Below are positions 11,922 through 23,313 of a stretch of DNA of 64,000 nucleotides, piece after piece. Below the pieces are notes generated by a model, which was not told the DNA's origin, made no database searches, and saw only the letters and a program-made list of their open reading frames with translations. The number at the start of each line of letters is the position of its first letter. The stretch's first letter is position 1. Origin of the DNA: Litsea cubeba (lineage: Eukaryota > Streptophyta > Magnoliopsida > Laurales > Lauraceae); the NCBI GenBank assembly GCA_012931725.1, contig CM022949.1, positions 70,510,356 to 70,574,355 on the forward strand, in the 5' to 3' direction. Made by a program: the position numbers and the translations under genes.

Positions 11922-12943
11922 TTGACCTCTTAAGCGTCTAGCCTTTAGTGGTCGAAAGCTAAAAAATCTGTCTGGGGATGCGGTGATCATTGCCTGATGT
12001 CGCTTCAACTTTTCTGAAGCAATAAATGCTCTGTCCTGCCCGCTCTGAGAAGCGAACCGACGGCTACACGTGTAGTTCCTCTACTGATTGCGTTGTCTCA
12101 TTGATGGAACGGGCGCGGATCGCGAAATCCGTCCCTTCGAATTCGAAAGTGGCGCGCAACGAGGGTTCCCTTTCCACAAATAGGGTCGTCTTCTTTCTTT
12201 CTTGTTTCTGATTTCTTTCTACCTTCGCCTTCACCTTCGATTTCTGCTTCGCTGCTCGAGATCTGTCTAGCGAGGACGACCGTAGGACACGCCCGGACCT
12301 GTCCTTGACTTGCCCTCTCTTCTCTGTAAGTGACTTCGTGCCTCTATCTGATTTTTGTTCTTTCTTTAGGGTTTCTCGACTTCTAGGGTTTAACCCCGCC
12401 GTTTCCCCTCTTTAGACATGGGCACCCCTAAGTTTCGGTTAGATACTGACGAGGGCATAGCTAGGTTTAGGGCCACTTACAGTATCCCGGAGGGAGTCCG
12501 CGTCAAGCCGGTGGATCCCATTGACTATGCCGTGCGTCGCTTTTCCGGCGGCTGGATGCCGTTCCCTCTGATCGCTGTGATCGAGGGCGGGGTCAGATTC
12601 CCTCTGCACCCCCTGCTTAGGGCTTGCCTTAGCGCCTGGTTTATTACCCCGTGCCAGCTGATGCCCAATGGCTACAAAGTCATCATGAGCACGGCGAAGC
12701 TGAACGAGATCTTGGGGACCAACCTGGGTGTCCATGACATCGAGGACGCCTATGATATCTGCAAGGCTGGGGAAGGAAAGTACTATCTCCGGGTGAAGCA
12801 GCAACGGAGAGGCTTCGTCCTGGCCTTGGAGGATTCTAGTAAGAACGCCGAGGAAGATCTCTTCTGTGTGTCGGGGGACTGGGAATTCGGCGCCGGCGAG
12901 AGCAGGAGGCTGATGGTCCCTCGTTGCCCCGGGACTGTCCCAA

Positions 12944-13023
12944 GTAAACACTGCTTCTTTTCTCCTTTTGTTCTGCTTGATTTTGACAATGCCGAGCTGA
13001 CACTCTTACTGTTTGTGGTGCAG
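12944..13023 (+). other. Intron 1 of the D extra ORF
   Basis: 80 bp, GT...AG, T-rich, interrupting coding similarity to the F copy. The F copy has an 83 bp intron at the same place (7836-7754) with the same TTTGTGGTGCAG-like acceptor. Shared position in two diverged copies supports real splicing. Confidence 0.75.
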
Positions 13024-13948
13024 AACTTGGTGCGAGGCGACGCCGGGCTGCGAGCGAAGGCTGGACGAGGAACGTTGACGACATCAACAAGGTCGAAAGA
13101 TACAAGGGGCACGAGACCAGATCGGCCTGAAAACTGCTAGGGTACACGCCGAGGTACCGCGGCCACTATAGGAGAATCGGGGCAGCCCCGGAGGACGAGG
13201 CGCAACCTGATCATCCTGCTGTTACCGTTGTCGTGCCAGCCGGGATCCCTTTGAACGACCCTACCGCTAGCCGAGCTGCGTCCGGCGCTGGGGCATCCAC
13301 CTCTAGTTCGGAACCGCCGAATCTGACGGAGGTAGTGGACGCCTATTCGTCCGGCTGGGAAGAAGGAATGGAGGGAGGCTCAAGGGCGCCCGGTGTCAAA
13401 GATCTGGCGGCCAAGTTCAGGCAGAGATCTTCCTCTTCTGCGACACCATCGTCCGCCAGCACCCGCGCGCCTTCGGGCTCGGGGGGTGCTGGCGCCACTT
13501 CTGCTCCTGCCCCTGCCCCGAGCGAGGGAGTGCGGCGACGCTCGCCGGATCGCCCGAGGGAGGGGTCCCCGCCCAGGAAGAAGTCCAAGTGGGGGAGAAG
13601 GACTCGGGGGCTGAACAGCCTCCGAAGGGTAAAACTCCTGTGCGGGCCCCCGGAGTCAAGGCTCCGTCTGAGAAAAGTGCGCCGGCCGGCGGGGCGGCAC
13701 GCGAGCTCACCTTCTCGGTGGGGCAAGGACCCGTACTGGGCTCCGGGCCTCGAGCTGCCCCTGCGGCATGGAGACCCAGGATGGAGACGCAGCCTGGGAA
13801 GCCTCTGAACGTCGAGGACCGGCTGATGGGGAACGCCAGTGTCATTGGAGCCCTCGCAAAAGCCTGTGCTTTGCTGCGAGACATGGAATTGCACGGGAGG
13901 TACGACGACGAGAGCCTGATGGTCTCGTGGATCCATGCCAATCTTCTG

Positions 13949-14023
13949 GTGAGTATCTTCAATGCTTTTCTTCAAGTGCCTCAGCTTGGCTGCTCTTGTT
14001 TGACGTATTTTCTCTTTTTGTAG
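13949..14023 (+). other. Intron 2 of the D extra ORF
   Basis: 75 bp, GTGAGT at the donor and CTCTTTTTGTAG at the acceptor. It sits between the ACALLRDM block and the coiled-coil exon, as does the 83 bp intron of the F copy (6864-6782). Confidence 0.75.
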
Positions 14024-14817
14024 AACGTGCAAAGGCTCCTGACTGTGATGGAGAGGAGTGACAGGAATGTCACAAAGATTGCCCAGCTGGAGTCCGAGGG
14101 AGAGAAGTTAAGGAAAGAACTGGAAGGGCTAAGGAAGGGCAGCGCCGAGGCAGCCACCCGGCTGGAGGACCTCACGTCGCAGGCTCACCAACTGAAGGGT
14201 GACATTTGGGCGAAGACCAAGAGGGTCGCCGAGCTTGAGTCTGAACTAGCCAGGTCGAGGTCTGAATCGGTGGCTGAGGCGACGAAGCTGCGTGGTGAAG
14301 TGCTGGCTGGGCGCGCCGAAATTGAGAAGCTTAAGTCGGGGAATGCCGAGCTGAAGAAAGAAAGCTTCCTTGCTGTCTGAGGCGCAGTCTTCTTTCCAGA
14401 GGGGGGTGGACCAGGCCACCGAAGAGTACGAGAGGCAGGTGGAGGAAATTACCTCCATCTTGTTCGAGGAAGGATGCTTGGCCGCGCTGAGGCGCGCGGG
14501 GGTTCCCGAGAACCACCTGGTCTATCGGAATCTGCCGAAGTACTCGGACCCAGTTCCTGAGCCGAGCTCCACCCCGGTCGCCTGCGATGCTGCCCCAGCT
14601 GCTTCTGCCTCGGATGCTGCCCCGAGCGATGCCCCGGTCACCAGCGATGCTTTTTGCCATGCCTCAAGGCGAGGCCTCTTCCGCCCCTGCTTCTGGTGAG
14701 GTACTGGCCAAAGCATCCACTGCCGGCGACACTCCAAGCGAGGTTACGGTCGCGGCCGATGCCACTGGTCCATCAGATACGGTGATCGACCTGGTGGAGT
14801 CGCCGAAGCCACAGTAG

Positions 14818-16171
14818 CCTCGCCTCTTCTTGCTTTTGGCCTTGTATATGTACTGCTTTCAGCCCTGTAATATCTTTTGCTTTTAATGAGAACAGAGCTC
14901 CTTTACTTTTGTTTCTCCTTTGTTTCTGGGTGTGGTATTGAATGCCTTTAATGTGATGCGCGACCCTCGAGTCAGAAAGAGTCGAACGGTCTTCACAGCT
15001 ATCTGTGCCGATTCTCCGTATTCTGGAGACCATAAATAGCAGTAAGCATGGCGATACGGCCGATGAGGGAAACGGGCGAACGGCTCCACGTGGCGCCATA
15101 GGGATCGCTGGTCATCAAACAGGAAGACGTGCTTCCCGCGTAACGCATGGGAGACTTCGCCTCATAACTTCCTTGGGAGACCGGGCCTTTCTTCCTCCTA
15201 TAAGTAGAAGTGGTAGGCTCGCCATGGGAGAGGAAAAGAAAAGAAATTAGGATAGCTTAATTCACATAGACGTAGGAGCCATGTCCGGTAAACCTTTAGA
15301 AGCATTCGATCCGGGGGGAACCCCTGCGCCTGAGGACGGCTATCTCCGAGGGGGGAAGCCCGTCGTGGTCTGCGCGCTCTCTGAAAGCGTTCCTCGTGGA
15401 CCACGCGCTCTCTGAACGCGGGTCCACGGCCAACCCTCCCTGGTCCGGTTGCAGGGGAGTCTTCTGCAACCGTGGGTTGGTGGCGCCCTCTGCGTCTGGC
15501 GGTTCTGCAGGGTCCTGTGTCGAAACGCGCCCCTCGATCGCCGAGCAGAGGGTAGGATCGAGGCCCCGCTGGACCGAGGGGCTTTTCAAATTTTGGTCTC
15601 ACTGACCGGAGGGTGTTGAAGAGCTCAGCGAAGTCCAGGGCCTCCGAACTGGAGGGGCTCTTGAATGCTTTGGTCTGACCAACCAAAGCGTATTGTAGAG
15701 CTCACTGAAATTCAGAGTCCCTCCAAACCTCCAAACAGCGGACCAGAGTCTTCGAGCTTGCATCCTGAAGAGTCGGTGAAGATCAGAGCCTCCTAGTCTT
15801 TATTTCTTTTTCTGCTTTTAGAGGACTGCGAGCCTCCTTTCTGTACTTTGTTTTCTTTTCTGTAACCCTTGTAATGAAGAAATTACAGTGAATAAAAAGG
15901 ACGAGTTTTGTGATCACTCAATCTGTGTACAGTGTTTTTGTATTCTTTTTTACTTTCTTTGCACTGTTTTGTAACACTTGTATTTTTGTGCCGCTTTTTT
16001 GCACTTCAGTGCTTGCACTGCTCTTTCCTTCTTAAAAACTGACCTTGGCCGAAATGGGCTAGCGTTGGCCGAGACGAACTGCCTTGCGCCGAGGTGCACC
16101 CAGAATCCCATTGGTCTCGGCTGTGTGAGCATGAGTTCGGCAACGGTCTCGAGGGGTGTATAAACCCGGAA
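14818..16171. other. Untranslated interval of D between extra ORF and tandem array
   Basis: No coding region is supported. It holds a direct repeat (CGCGCTCTCTGAA at about 15375 and 15404) and three diverged units of about 65-70 bp around 15595-15790 marked by AGAGCTCA and CCTCC. It is part of the repeat-prone region between pol and the antisense ORF. Confidence 0.6.
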
Positions 16172-16525
16172 CTTTAGGAAACGACTGAGTGTGTGAACTT
16201 GAAGCCTTTTCCAGGGCGGTAGACCCAGGGCTTTAGGAAACGACTGAGTGTTTGAACTCAAAGCCTTTTCTAGGGCGGTAGACCCAGGGCTTTAGGAAAC
16301 GACTGAGTGTTTGAACTCGAAGCCTTTTGCAGGGCGGTAAACCCAGGGCTTTAGGAAACGACTGAGTGTTTGAACTCGAAGCCTTTTCCAGGGCGGTAGA
16401 CCCAGGGCTTTAGGAAACGACTGAGTGTTTGAACTCGAAGCCTTTTCCAGGGTGGTAGACCCAGGGCTTTAGGAAACGACTGAGTGTCTGAACTAGAAGC
16501 CTTTTCCCGGGCGGTAGACCCAAAG
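16172..16525. repeat. 59 bp tandem array in element D
   Basis: Six units with a constant 59 bp spacing start at 16172, 16231, 16290, 16349, 16408 and 16467 (CTTTAGGAAACGACTGAGTG...). A final degraded piece ends near 16525. The units also contain AGCCTTTTCCAGGGCGGTAG. Copies differ by only a few bases, so the array is young or homogenised. It lies just beyond the end of pol. Confidence 0.95.
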
Positions 16526-16607
16526 CTGCCGAAGTCAGTCAAATAGAGATGACAGATTGATGACAGGGCAAAAGCTGCTTTCATTGATTCTGAGACTCAT
16601 TACATCT

Positions 16608-19600
16608 TTAGAAATAGAACTTCTTTAGGTGGGATGCATTCCATGGCCTCGGCAGTGGCTTGCCCTCTAAGTCCTTGAGCTTGTAGGATGATCTTCCCGC
16701 CAATGAGACTACCCTGAACGGGCCGTGCCAGTTCGGGGCCAGCTTCCCTTCATTTGGTTCTTTGTCAGCTGGCAGGGTCTTTTTTAGAACCAGCTCTCCC
16801 ACGGAGAAGCTTCTTTCTCTGACATTTTGATTGTATGCCCTGGCCAGCCGCTGCTGATAGTCGGTCAGTCGCAGGGCTGCTGCTTCTCAGCGCTGTCTGC
16901 CAGCTCCAGCTCCATTGCCAGGTTTGTCTCATATCGGCCTTGGTCGACCAGCTCTGTCCTCAGGGTGGGTAGGCCGATTTCTAAAGGAATGACCGCCTCC
17001 ATCCCGTAGGCCAGAGAGAAAGGTGTCGCCGAGGTGGAACGTCTTGGAGTCGTTCTGTATGCCCATAGCACGCTCGGAAGCTCCTCTACCCATCTTCCCT
17101 TTGCCTTGTCCAGTCGCTTCTTCAGGCCGTCCAGGATCACTTTGTTAGAGATTTCGGCCTGGCCATTGCTCTGTGGATACGCTGGAGTAGAGTAACGGTT
17201 TCTGATGCCGTGCTCTTGGCAGAAGTCTTTGAAGGATTTGGAGTCGAACTGAGTCCCGTTGTCCGAAATCAGGGTCCTGGGGATGCCGAACCTCGTTAGG
17301 ATGTTTTTCCAAACGAAGTTCCTGGAATCCCTGTCCGTGATGGAGGACAACGGCTCAGCTTCTATCCATTTTGTGAAGTAATCCGTGGCGACTATCAGCC
17401 ATCTCTTGTTCCCTGGAGCTCGGTGGAGAGGCCCCATAATGTCCAGGCCCCATTGAGCGAAGGGCCATGGACTAGAGAGGGGACTCAGATCTTGTGCTGG
17501 CTGATGGAGAGAGTGGGAGAACTTCTGGCACTTCTCGCATTTCCTGGCTTACACCTGCGCGTCCTTTTGCATGCAGGGCCACCAGAAACCCTGGCTTATA
17601 GCCCTGTAGGCCAGCGATCGACCTCCTATGTGACTGCCACAGATTCCTTCGTGGATCTCATACAGGAAGTTGTCCACCTTGCTCGGGTGGACACATTGGA
17701 GGTATGGACCTGTGAAGGATTTCCTGTAGAGTTTGCCTTCGGGAGAGAGCCAGAATCGAGCTGCCTTAAGTCTGATTCGGTGGGCTTCAGTCTTGTCCTC
17801 GGGGAGCTGATCGTCTTTTTAAGTAAGCTGCGATGGGGTCCATCCAGCTCGGGCCGAGATCAGCACAGAGGATTAGCCGAGATGAGTGGAGCTCTAGGCT
17901 TGATCTTGATATCGACCCAACCTCGACGGTCCTTTTCTTTCCGGCTTCGACAGCGGAGGCTAGGCTGGCAAGCGCGTCAGCGTGCGTGTTGGTATCTCGG
18001 GATATCCGTCTGACCTCGGCTTTCTGGAAATGAGACAGCAGTTTTTAGCAAGGGCTAAGTAGGCCGCCATCCTGTCGTCCCTGGCCTGGTAGTCTCCACC
18101 GAGCTGGCTAGTTACCAGTTGTGAGTCGCTGAAGATCACCAGGTGCTGGGCTCCGAGGATTTGGGCGCTGTTCAACCCTGCTATCAATGCTTCATACTCT
18201 GCCTCATTGTTTGTTGCTTTAAAGTCCAAGGTGAAAGCCTGCTCTATGACTAGACCCTCTGGCGATTGGAGGACTATGCCGGCGCCAGCTCTCTTGGAGG
18301 TGGACGATCCGTCGACAAAGATCTTCCATGCCGAGGCAGGAGACTGTTCGACCTCGGTCACCTCTAGCTCGTGCCCTATGCCCCCCAGTTCCGTGCCGAG
18401 CTGGGTCGGAACCGAGTTTGGCGAGATGAATTCGACGATGAAGTCTGCCAGAATCTGGGCCTTGATCGCAGTTTGGGGACGGTACTGTACGTCATACTGC
18501 CCCAGTTCAACCGCCCACTTCGATATTCGCCCTGAAAAGTCAGCCTTCTGGAATATAGAACGGAGTGGATGCTCCGTGATCACCACAATAAAGTGGGACT
18601 GAAAATAATGGGAGAGCTTGCGGGAGGCACTAACGAGAGCCAACGCGAGCTTCTCCAATAGAAGGTACCTGGTCTCGGCATCGAGCAGGGTCTTGCTTGT
18701 GTAATAAATTGGTTTTTGAATTCCCTCGTCCTCCCTGATGAGGACGGAGCTCACTGCGTGATCCGAGACCGCAAGATATAAATACAAAACCTCCCCCCGA
18801 GTTGGGGTGGAGAGTAAGGGTGGTGACGACAGATAGGTTTTGAGCGCAGCCAACGCCTGGTCGCACTCAGGAGTCCACTGGAATTTTAAATTTTTCCTTA
18901 GAAGCTGAAAGAAAGGCCTGCACTTATCTGATGACCGGCTGATGAAGCGATTGAGTGCTGCAGCCATTCCTGTGAGCTTCTGGACTTCTTTCGTGGTAGA
19001 GGGGCTCAGGATGCCCTGGATAGCGGTGATCTGATCTGGATTGGCCTCTATCCCCCTCCGCGTTACCAACCTGCCGAGGAACTTACCAGAGGCTACGCCG
19101 AAGGCGCACTTGGAAGCATTTAGCTTGAGCTTGAACGCGCGAAGGATGCCGAAGACTTGGCCGAGATCCGCCAGGTGGTCGCCGGAATGCACTGACTTGA
19201 CGACCATGTCGTCGATATACACTTCCACCGTTCGGCCGAGCTGAACCTGGAACATCTTTGTCACGAGGCGCTGATACGTTGCCCCCGCGTTCTTTAGCCC
19301 GACGGGCATCACCTTGTAGCAGTAAGTGCTGCGGGGGGTTATGAATGACGTTTTTTCCTCGTCAGGCTCGTGTAATGGAATCTGGTGGTAGCCTCTGTAG
19401 GCGTCGAGGAAGCTCATTCGGTCATGGCCAGCGGTGGCGTCGATCATTTGATCAATCTTCGGAAGGGGGAAACTATCTTTAGGGCAGGCCCTGTTCAAGT
19501 CTGTGAAGTCCACGCACACCCTCCATTTACCAGTTTTCTTTTTAACCACCACCGTATTAGCCAGCCAGACCGGATACTGGACTTCCCGGATGGCTCCTGC

Positions 19601-20532
19601 TTTCAGCAGTTTGTCGACCTCTTCGACGACCGCGTCCGTCTGTTGCAGCCCTGTCCTTCGGGCACTTTGCACCACTGGCTTGTGGCTGGGGTCCACATTT
19701 AGCTTGTGGCACATGACCTCGGGGTCGACCCCAGGCATTTCGCTTGGGCTCCAAGCGAAGACATCGACGTTCTGCATCAGGAACCTTGAGAGTTCAGCTC
19801 TCTCCTCGTCTGGCAGCTGAGTGCCGATCAGGAAGAACCTATCTGGGTCCGCCGAGTTTAGCCTGACCTCGGCCAGATCCTCAATACTTTTCTTCTCGGG
19901 ATCTCGTCTGATTTCATCTAGCCCTTTCTCGAATTCGGCGAGGTTGACGCGCTCTGGCTCTTTCTCTGCTGGGACCGCGGCCAGCATGCACTGCCTAGCT
20001 TGCTGCTGATCTCCTTCCACTGTGACCACTTCCATCTTGCCCTCCTTGTTCTCGAGTATAAACTTCAGCTTCTGGTGGAGGGAAGAGGGGACCGCTTCCA
20101 ATTTGTGGAGCCACGTTCTGCCCAAGATGACGTTGTAGGGAGAAGGGGCGTCCACGACCAGGAAGTCGGCCAACACGGAGGCTCCGCCGACTCGGGTTTC
20201 CAGGGTGATCCGACCCTTGGGATAGACTGGCCTGGCGGATAACCCTAGCAAGGGCGCACGGACTTCCGTGAGGTCTGCTTCCGAGAGGTTCATTTTTTTG
20301 AAGCACTCATAGTAGAGGACCTCGGAAGAGCTGCCGGAGTCGACGAGGATCTCTTCACGGTAAAGTCCCTTAGCTTTATTGTGAGGAGCAGGGGGTTGTT
20401 GTGGGGAAGCTGGATTCCCTCTAGATCTTTATCTGAGAATGAGATCGCAGGTCGGTCGCGGCGAGCTCTTTTGGATGTCGGTCCGAGCTCGGCTTTCATC
20501 ACCTCCGTGCGATGCCCGCCTGGGCTCGGCAC
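16608..20532 (-). pseudogene. pol of element D (PR-RT-RH-aRH-IN)
   Basis: The polyprotein that would copy and integrate the element reads from about 20532 down to 16608. Protease begins FSDKDLEGIQLPHNNP, but a small indel near 20340 shifts the frame at the catalytic Asp-Ser-Gly. RT is well kept in a 777-codon frame (20293-17960): DFTDLNRACPKDSFPLPKID and the active-site YIDD. The first RNase H follows, then a second, archaeal-type RNase H (FVDGSSTSKRAGAGIVLQ, NNEAEYEALI), typical of Tat elements. The frame breaks again near 18035. Integrase (17437-16865) has the D, D, E set in ATDYFTKW, SDNGTQF and SNGQAEISNK. Another shift near 16870 precedes the last segment, which ends NASHLKKFYF. At least three frame breaks make it non-functional as read. 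Confidence 0.9.
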
Positions 20533-22351
20533 GGGCCTGCGAGCCTCCGCGAGACGAGGGAGAGGGAGCTGACGATGCCAGGTGGATCACGTTAATGATT
20601 TTTTCGGAATCCTCGCTGTCTGGATCCCGAGCCGCGCTCTGGTGAACTCGGCCCTCGCTGCCGCCGGCATCTTCTGCCTTGACGAACTCTGGAATGTGGC
20701 CTTCGCCGGCTAGCCTCTCCAGGTACCACTTCAGAGACTTGCACTCCTCGGTTTTGTGCCCGTTACCTTTGTGGTAGGAGCAGTAGAGCTTGCTTCGGCT
20801 GCCGGAGGTGGGCTCACTCCTCAAGGGCGGAGGCCACTTGAAGAACGGCTTGGTCTTTATTTTGTTCAGGATCTGGTATATCGGCTCCTTGAAGACGACA
20901 TTGACGCCCTGACTGGCGTTGGTGGGAGGTCTTGGCCTCCAGGTGCCCCCAGATCTGGAGGACGTAGGCTTTGCCGATTTAGCGACCCAGGCCTGCTTGT
21001 GCTCCTGCTTCTGGAAGGGCTTCCCGCCTCTTTGCCGAGGCTGGCTGCTCTTCTGCTCGGGCACCGGTCTTTCGTCCTCTTCCCGGGCCTGGATTTCATC
21101 TTCCTCCCGGGCGACAAAGCGCTTTATCCGGGACATTAACGCCGGCATGGATTCTGGGGTGTCTCCGACAAAGTCCTTCCGGAGGTCGTGGCCGGGGATC
21201 AGGGCATGTTGGAAGGCAAAGATTGCTATTTCCTTCCTAGTGCCTTCTACCTGGCTGTAGACCGCCCAGAATCGTTAGGCGAACTTGGCGAGGCTTTCGC
21301 CCTGCTTCATTCTCAAGGCGAGAAGGTCCCCCTCTGTCTTAGGGACGACGCTGTAAGCTTGGAACTTCTTTAAGAAGGAGAGCTGGAGCTCCTTCCAACT
21401 TGAAACTGACTTCTCTGGGAGGGCGCAGAACCACTTCAGGGGGAGGTCACCCAAACTGGAGGAGAAGATTTTGCAGTTGAGGTTGCCCTCGTTTCCCCAG
21501 ATGGACATCTTCTGGGAGAAGTGACGGTGGTGAGCGGATGGATCGGACAGTCCGTCGTAGGGGACGAACCGCGGGACAGAGAACTTTTTGGGCAAGGGGG
21601 TCCGTTCGATGTCTCGCGTGAAGGGCGAGGCCCCCAGGTCGGTATGGCCACAGATTTGTTTCTGGTCCCGTACGTCCAGGTTGTGCTGAAGAGCCAACCT
21701 GACGCGTTTGTTGAATCGCTCCTGCTCGTCGTCCTTTTCTGGTGTCTGCGCTCTTGGCCTTCGCTTGGAGTGGTTCGGGCTGTGATGGCTATGGGTTTGG
21801 CCATCTCGGCTATGATGACTTCGGCTGTTGCTTGAGCCTTCATCATGGATCTGGCTTCGCTTGAGGTCCAGATGGTTTCTCAGAACCTCACGAGGAGGCT
21901 GGGCTATCCTGCTCGGGGCGTCCCTCTTCTTTCCCTGAGGATCAGAGACCTGCCTCAACGAGGCATTTTGCGCTGCTCTCAGTTGCTGCTGGAGCTCGCG
22001 GATTAACCGCTCCTGCTTCTGGAGGAGAGCATTTTGAGCTGCGACATCTCCTCCAGCGGCAGGAGGTTGAACGCGGCGCGTCTCTTCTACGGCCACGGCC
22101 TTATCTTTGCGAGGACGCTCATGCCGACGCTCGTTGCGTCGGGGTGGCGTGACTTCGTCCGCTGAGAGCGAGGCCTCGAGTCCCTCTTGGAGGGGGACCT
22201 CGACGTAGAGCTGCGAGCCTAAGCGGCCCTCGCCTGCAGATGTGCCATGCACCGTTCGGGACCGCCCTTGAGGAGGGACGTCCGTCGACGGTGCTGGCTG
22301 CTCGAGCATTGCTCTCGAGGATTCTCCGCCCTTCCTAGCTTTCGGAGGCAT
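20429..22351 (-). pseudogene. gag of element D, one premature stop
   Basis: Structural protein of the virus-like particle. The start at 22351 (MPPKARKGGESSR) lies shortly after the PBS. The N-terminal third is basic, with a Gln/Leu-rich segment likely to be coiled coil (LLQKQERLIRELQQQL). The retrotransposon gag core follows, marked by FVPYDGLSDPSAHHRHF and SLGDLPLKWFCALP. An in-frame TAA at 21275-21277 falls where element E has a Lys (context FAKRF), so a single substitution is likely. The frame then stays open to 20429 and includes a CSYHKGNGHKTEEC zinc-knuckle-like motif. Without the stop it would be about 640 residues. Confidence 0.88.
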
Positions 22352-22396
22352 GATTTCTGGGAGATTGAGAAGGTTGGGAAGGTTGGGATATTACTT

Positions 22397-22413
22397 CCCC
22401 ACAGACGGCGCCA
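22397..22413 (-). other. Primer-binding site of element D
   Basis: On the minus strand TGGCGCCGTCTGTGGGG starts two bases after the LTR end. This is the primer-binding sequence known from Tat-lineage gypsy elements; element E has the same (28518-28533). It fixes the minus orientation. Confidence 0.85.
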
Positions 22414-22415
22414 AT

Positions 22416-23313
22416 TGTAGGTGCAGAAAATAATGACCCACAATAACTGGGGTGCCTTAGAGGACTTATCCAAGGTGATGAAGATTAGGTGCGGCCCGAA
22501 AGCCTGAAAGGGAAGAGCAAATGGTCAGAGGACCCTGGCCTAGGCGGCGCAAGGCTCTCCGATGCCAAAGTCAGTGAATGAACTGGAACAAAGGAAGGAA
22601 ATGAACTGGAACAAAGGAAGGAGAGGAAGAAGAGAGACAGAGTAACGGCTCTTTCTGTTGGATTGTGCCTACCTTGTATGTGGAATGAGGCTCTATTTAT
22701 AGAGGCTTGGGTCGTATCTTTGGATGATATCTTGGCGCGGGTCCTATGACTCGACTGGGAAGCCATGATCAGCCCACAAAGTAATAAATGCGGTCCATTC
22801 CAGCCCACTTTGCATTTAACGCCAGTCGGATCAACCCACATCGCATTAAATGAGCGTCTTGTTGGGCCAGATCTTGTTGGACGCCTTTGGCGTTAGGGGT
22901 ACCATCGGATCCGCCCTCGGGCCTTGCCCTGATTTGGCTTCAGCCGCTGGATGCCGCCCTGTCAGGGATCTGATGAAGATTGTGGACGGCTGGGTGTCGC
23001 ATCTGTCTCACTGGCTCGCGCCCCTATTTCTCCACGTGTCTGATGACGTGGGGGGCGAAGGGCGCGAGTGGAGATTCTCTTCTGCTTCGGCTCCTTCGGC
23101 CGAGGCGGAGCTTTCAGCCGAGGTGGGCACCTGGGGCAGCCGAGCTCGGCGGTAGCGGCCCGGACCTGCTTGAGTTCGGCCGGGGCCCATGTCCTGGTAG
23201 CCGAGGTGAGTCTGGTGCCACGTGGCGGCATGCGGATGGCACGTGAGAATGCTTAGTCTTATCTGATGGCTGTGATTAGCGTAATCCTGGAGCTCTGGAA
23301 ATCTCCCCACACA
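22416..23313 (-). mobile_element. 5' LTR of element D
   Basis: 898 bp, same ends as the 11032-11906 LTR. The extra length is mainly a duplicated block of about 23 bp (AACTGGAACAAAGGAAGG) near 22580-22620. A minus-strand TATAAATA lies inside CTCTATTTATAGAG at 22691-22704 and is the likely promoter. Confidence 0.92.

Larger units (their letters stand above)
12418..14817 (+). pseudogene. Antisense extra ORF of element D (PF04195-like), spliced, broken
   Basis: This gene lies antisense to gag-pol between pol and the 3' LTR. The start at 12418 follows a leader of about 500 bp. Exon 1 (12418-12943) carries GGWMPFPLIAVIEGGVRFPL, TPCQLMPNGYKVIMSTAKL and SGDWEF, the core of the PF04195-like 'putative gypsy type transposon' family. 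Intron 1 is 12944-13023 (80 bp, GTAAAC to GTGCAG). Exon 2 (13024-13948) is Ser/Pro/Ala-rich with a basic SPPRKKSKWG stretch that could be nuclear-targeting, then AKACALLRDM. Intron 2 is 13949-14023 (75 bp, GTGAGT to TTGTAG). Exon 3 encodes a predicted coiled coil with heptad-like Leu/Glu/Lys spacing. Lesions: an in-frame TGA at 13128-13130, a frame change at about 13600 and another at about 14370. No molecular role is established. Confidence 0.75.
11032..23313 (-). mobile_element. Complete Tat-lineage gypsy element D (12.3 kb)
   Basis: It is bounded by two LTRs (11032-11906 and 22416-23313) and a perfect 5 bp target duplication, ATAGG, at 11027-11031 and 23314-23318. On the minus strand the order is 5' LTR, PBS, gag, pol (PR-RT-RH-aRH-IN), tandem repeats, antisense extra ORF, polypurine tract, 3' LTR. 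The second RNase H and the antisense extra ORF are characteristic of the Tat lineage. By eye the LTRs differ at about 18 substitutions in roughly 875 bp plus one duplicated block of about 23 bp. That makes insertion fairly recent, yet every coding region carries lesions. Confidence 0.93.

Noticed and set aside
13343..14032. Long minus-strand ORFs overlapping the D extra ORF, and long plus-strand ORFs over the D gag-pol
   Set aside because: They are GC-rich shadows of the real genes; the opposite strand carries the family motifs and introns.
16172..16525. Regular repeats resembling a CRISPR array
   Set aside because: The units are contiguous tandem repeats with no unique spacers, inside a plant retrotransposon.
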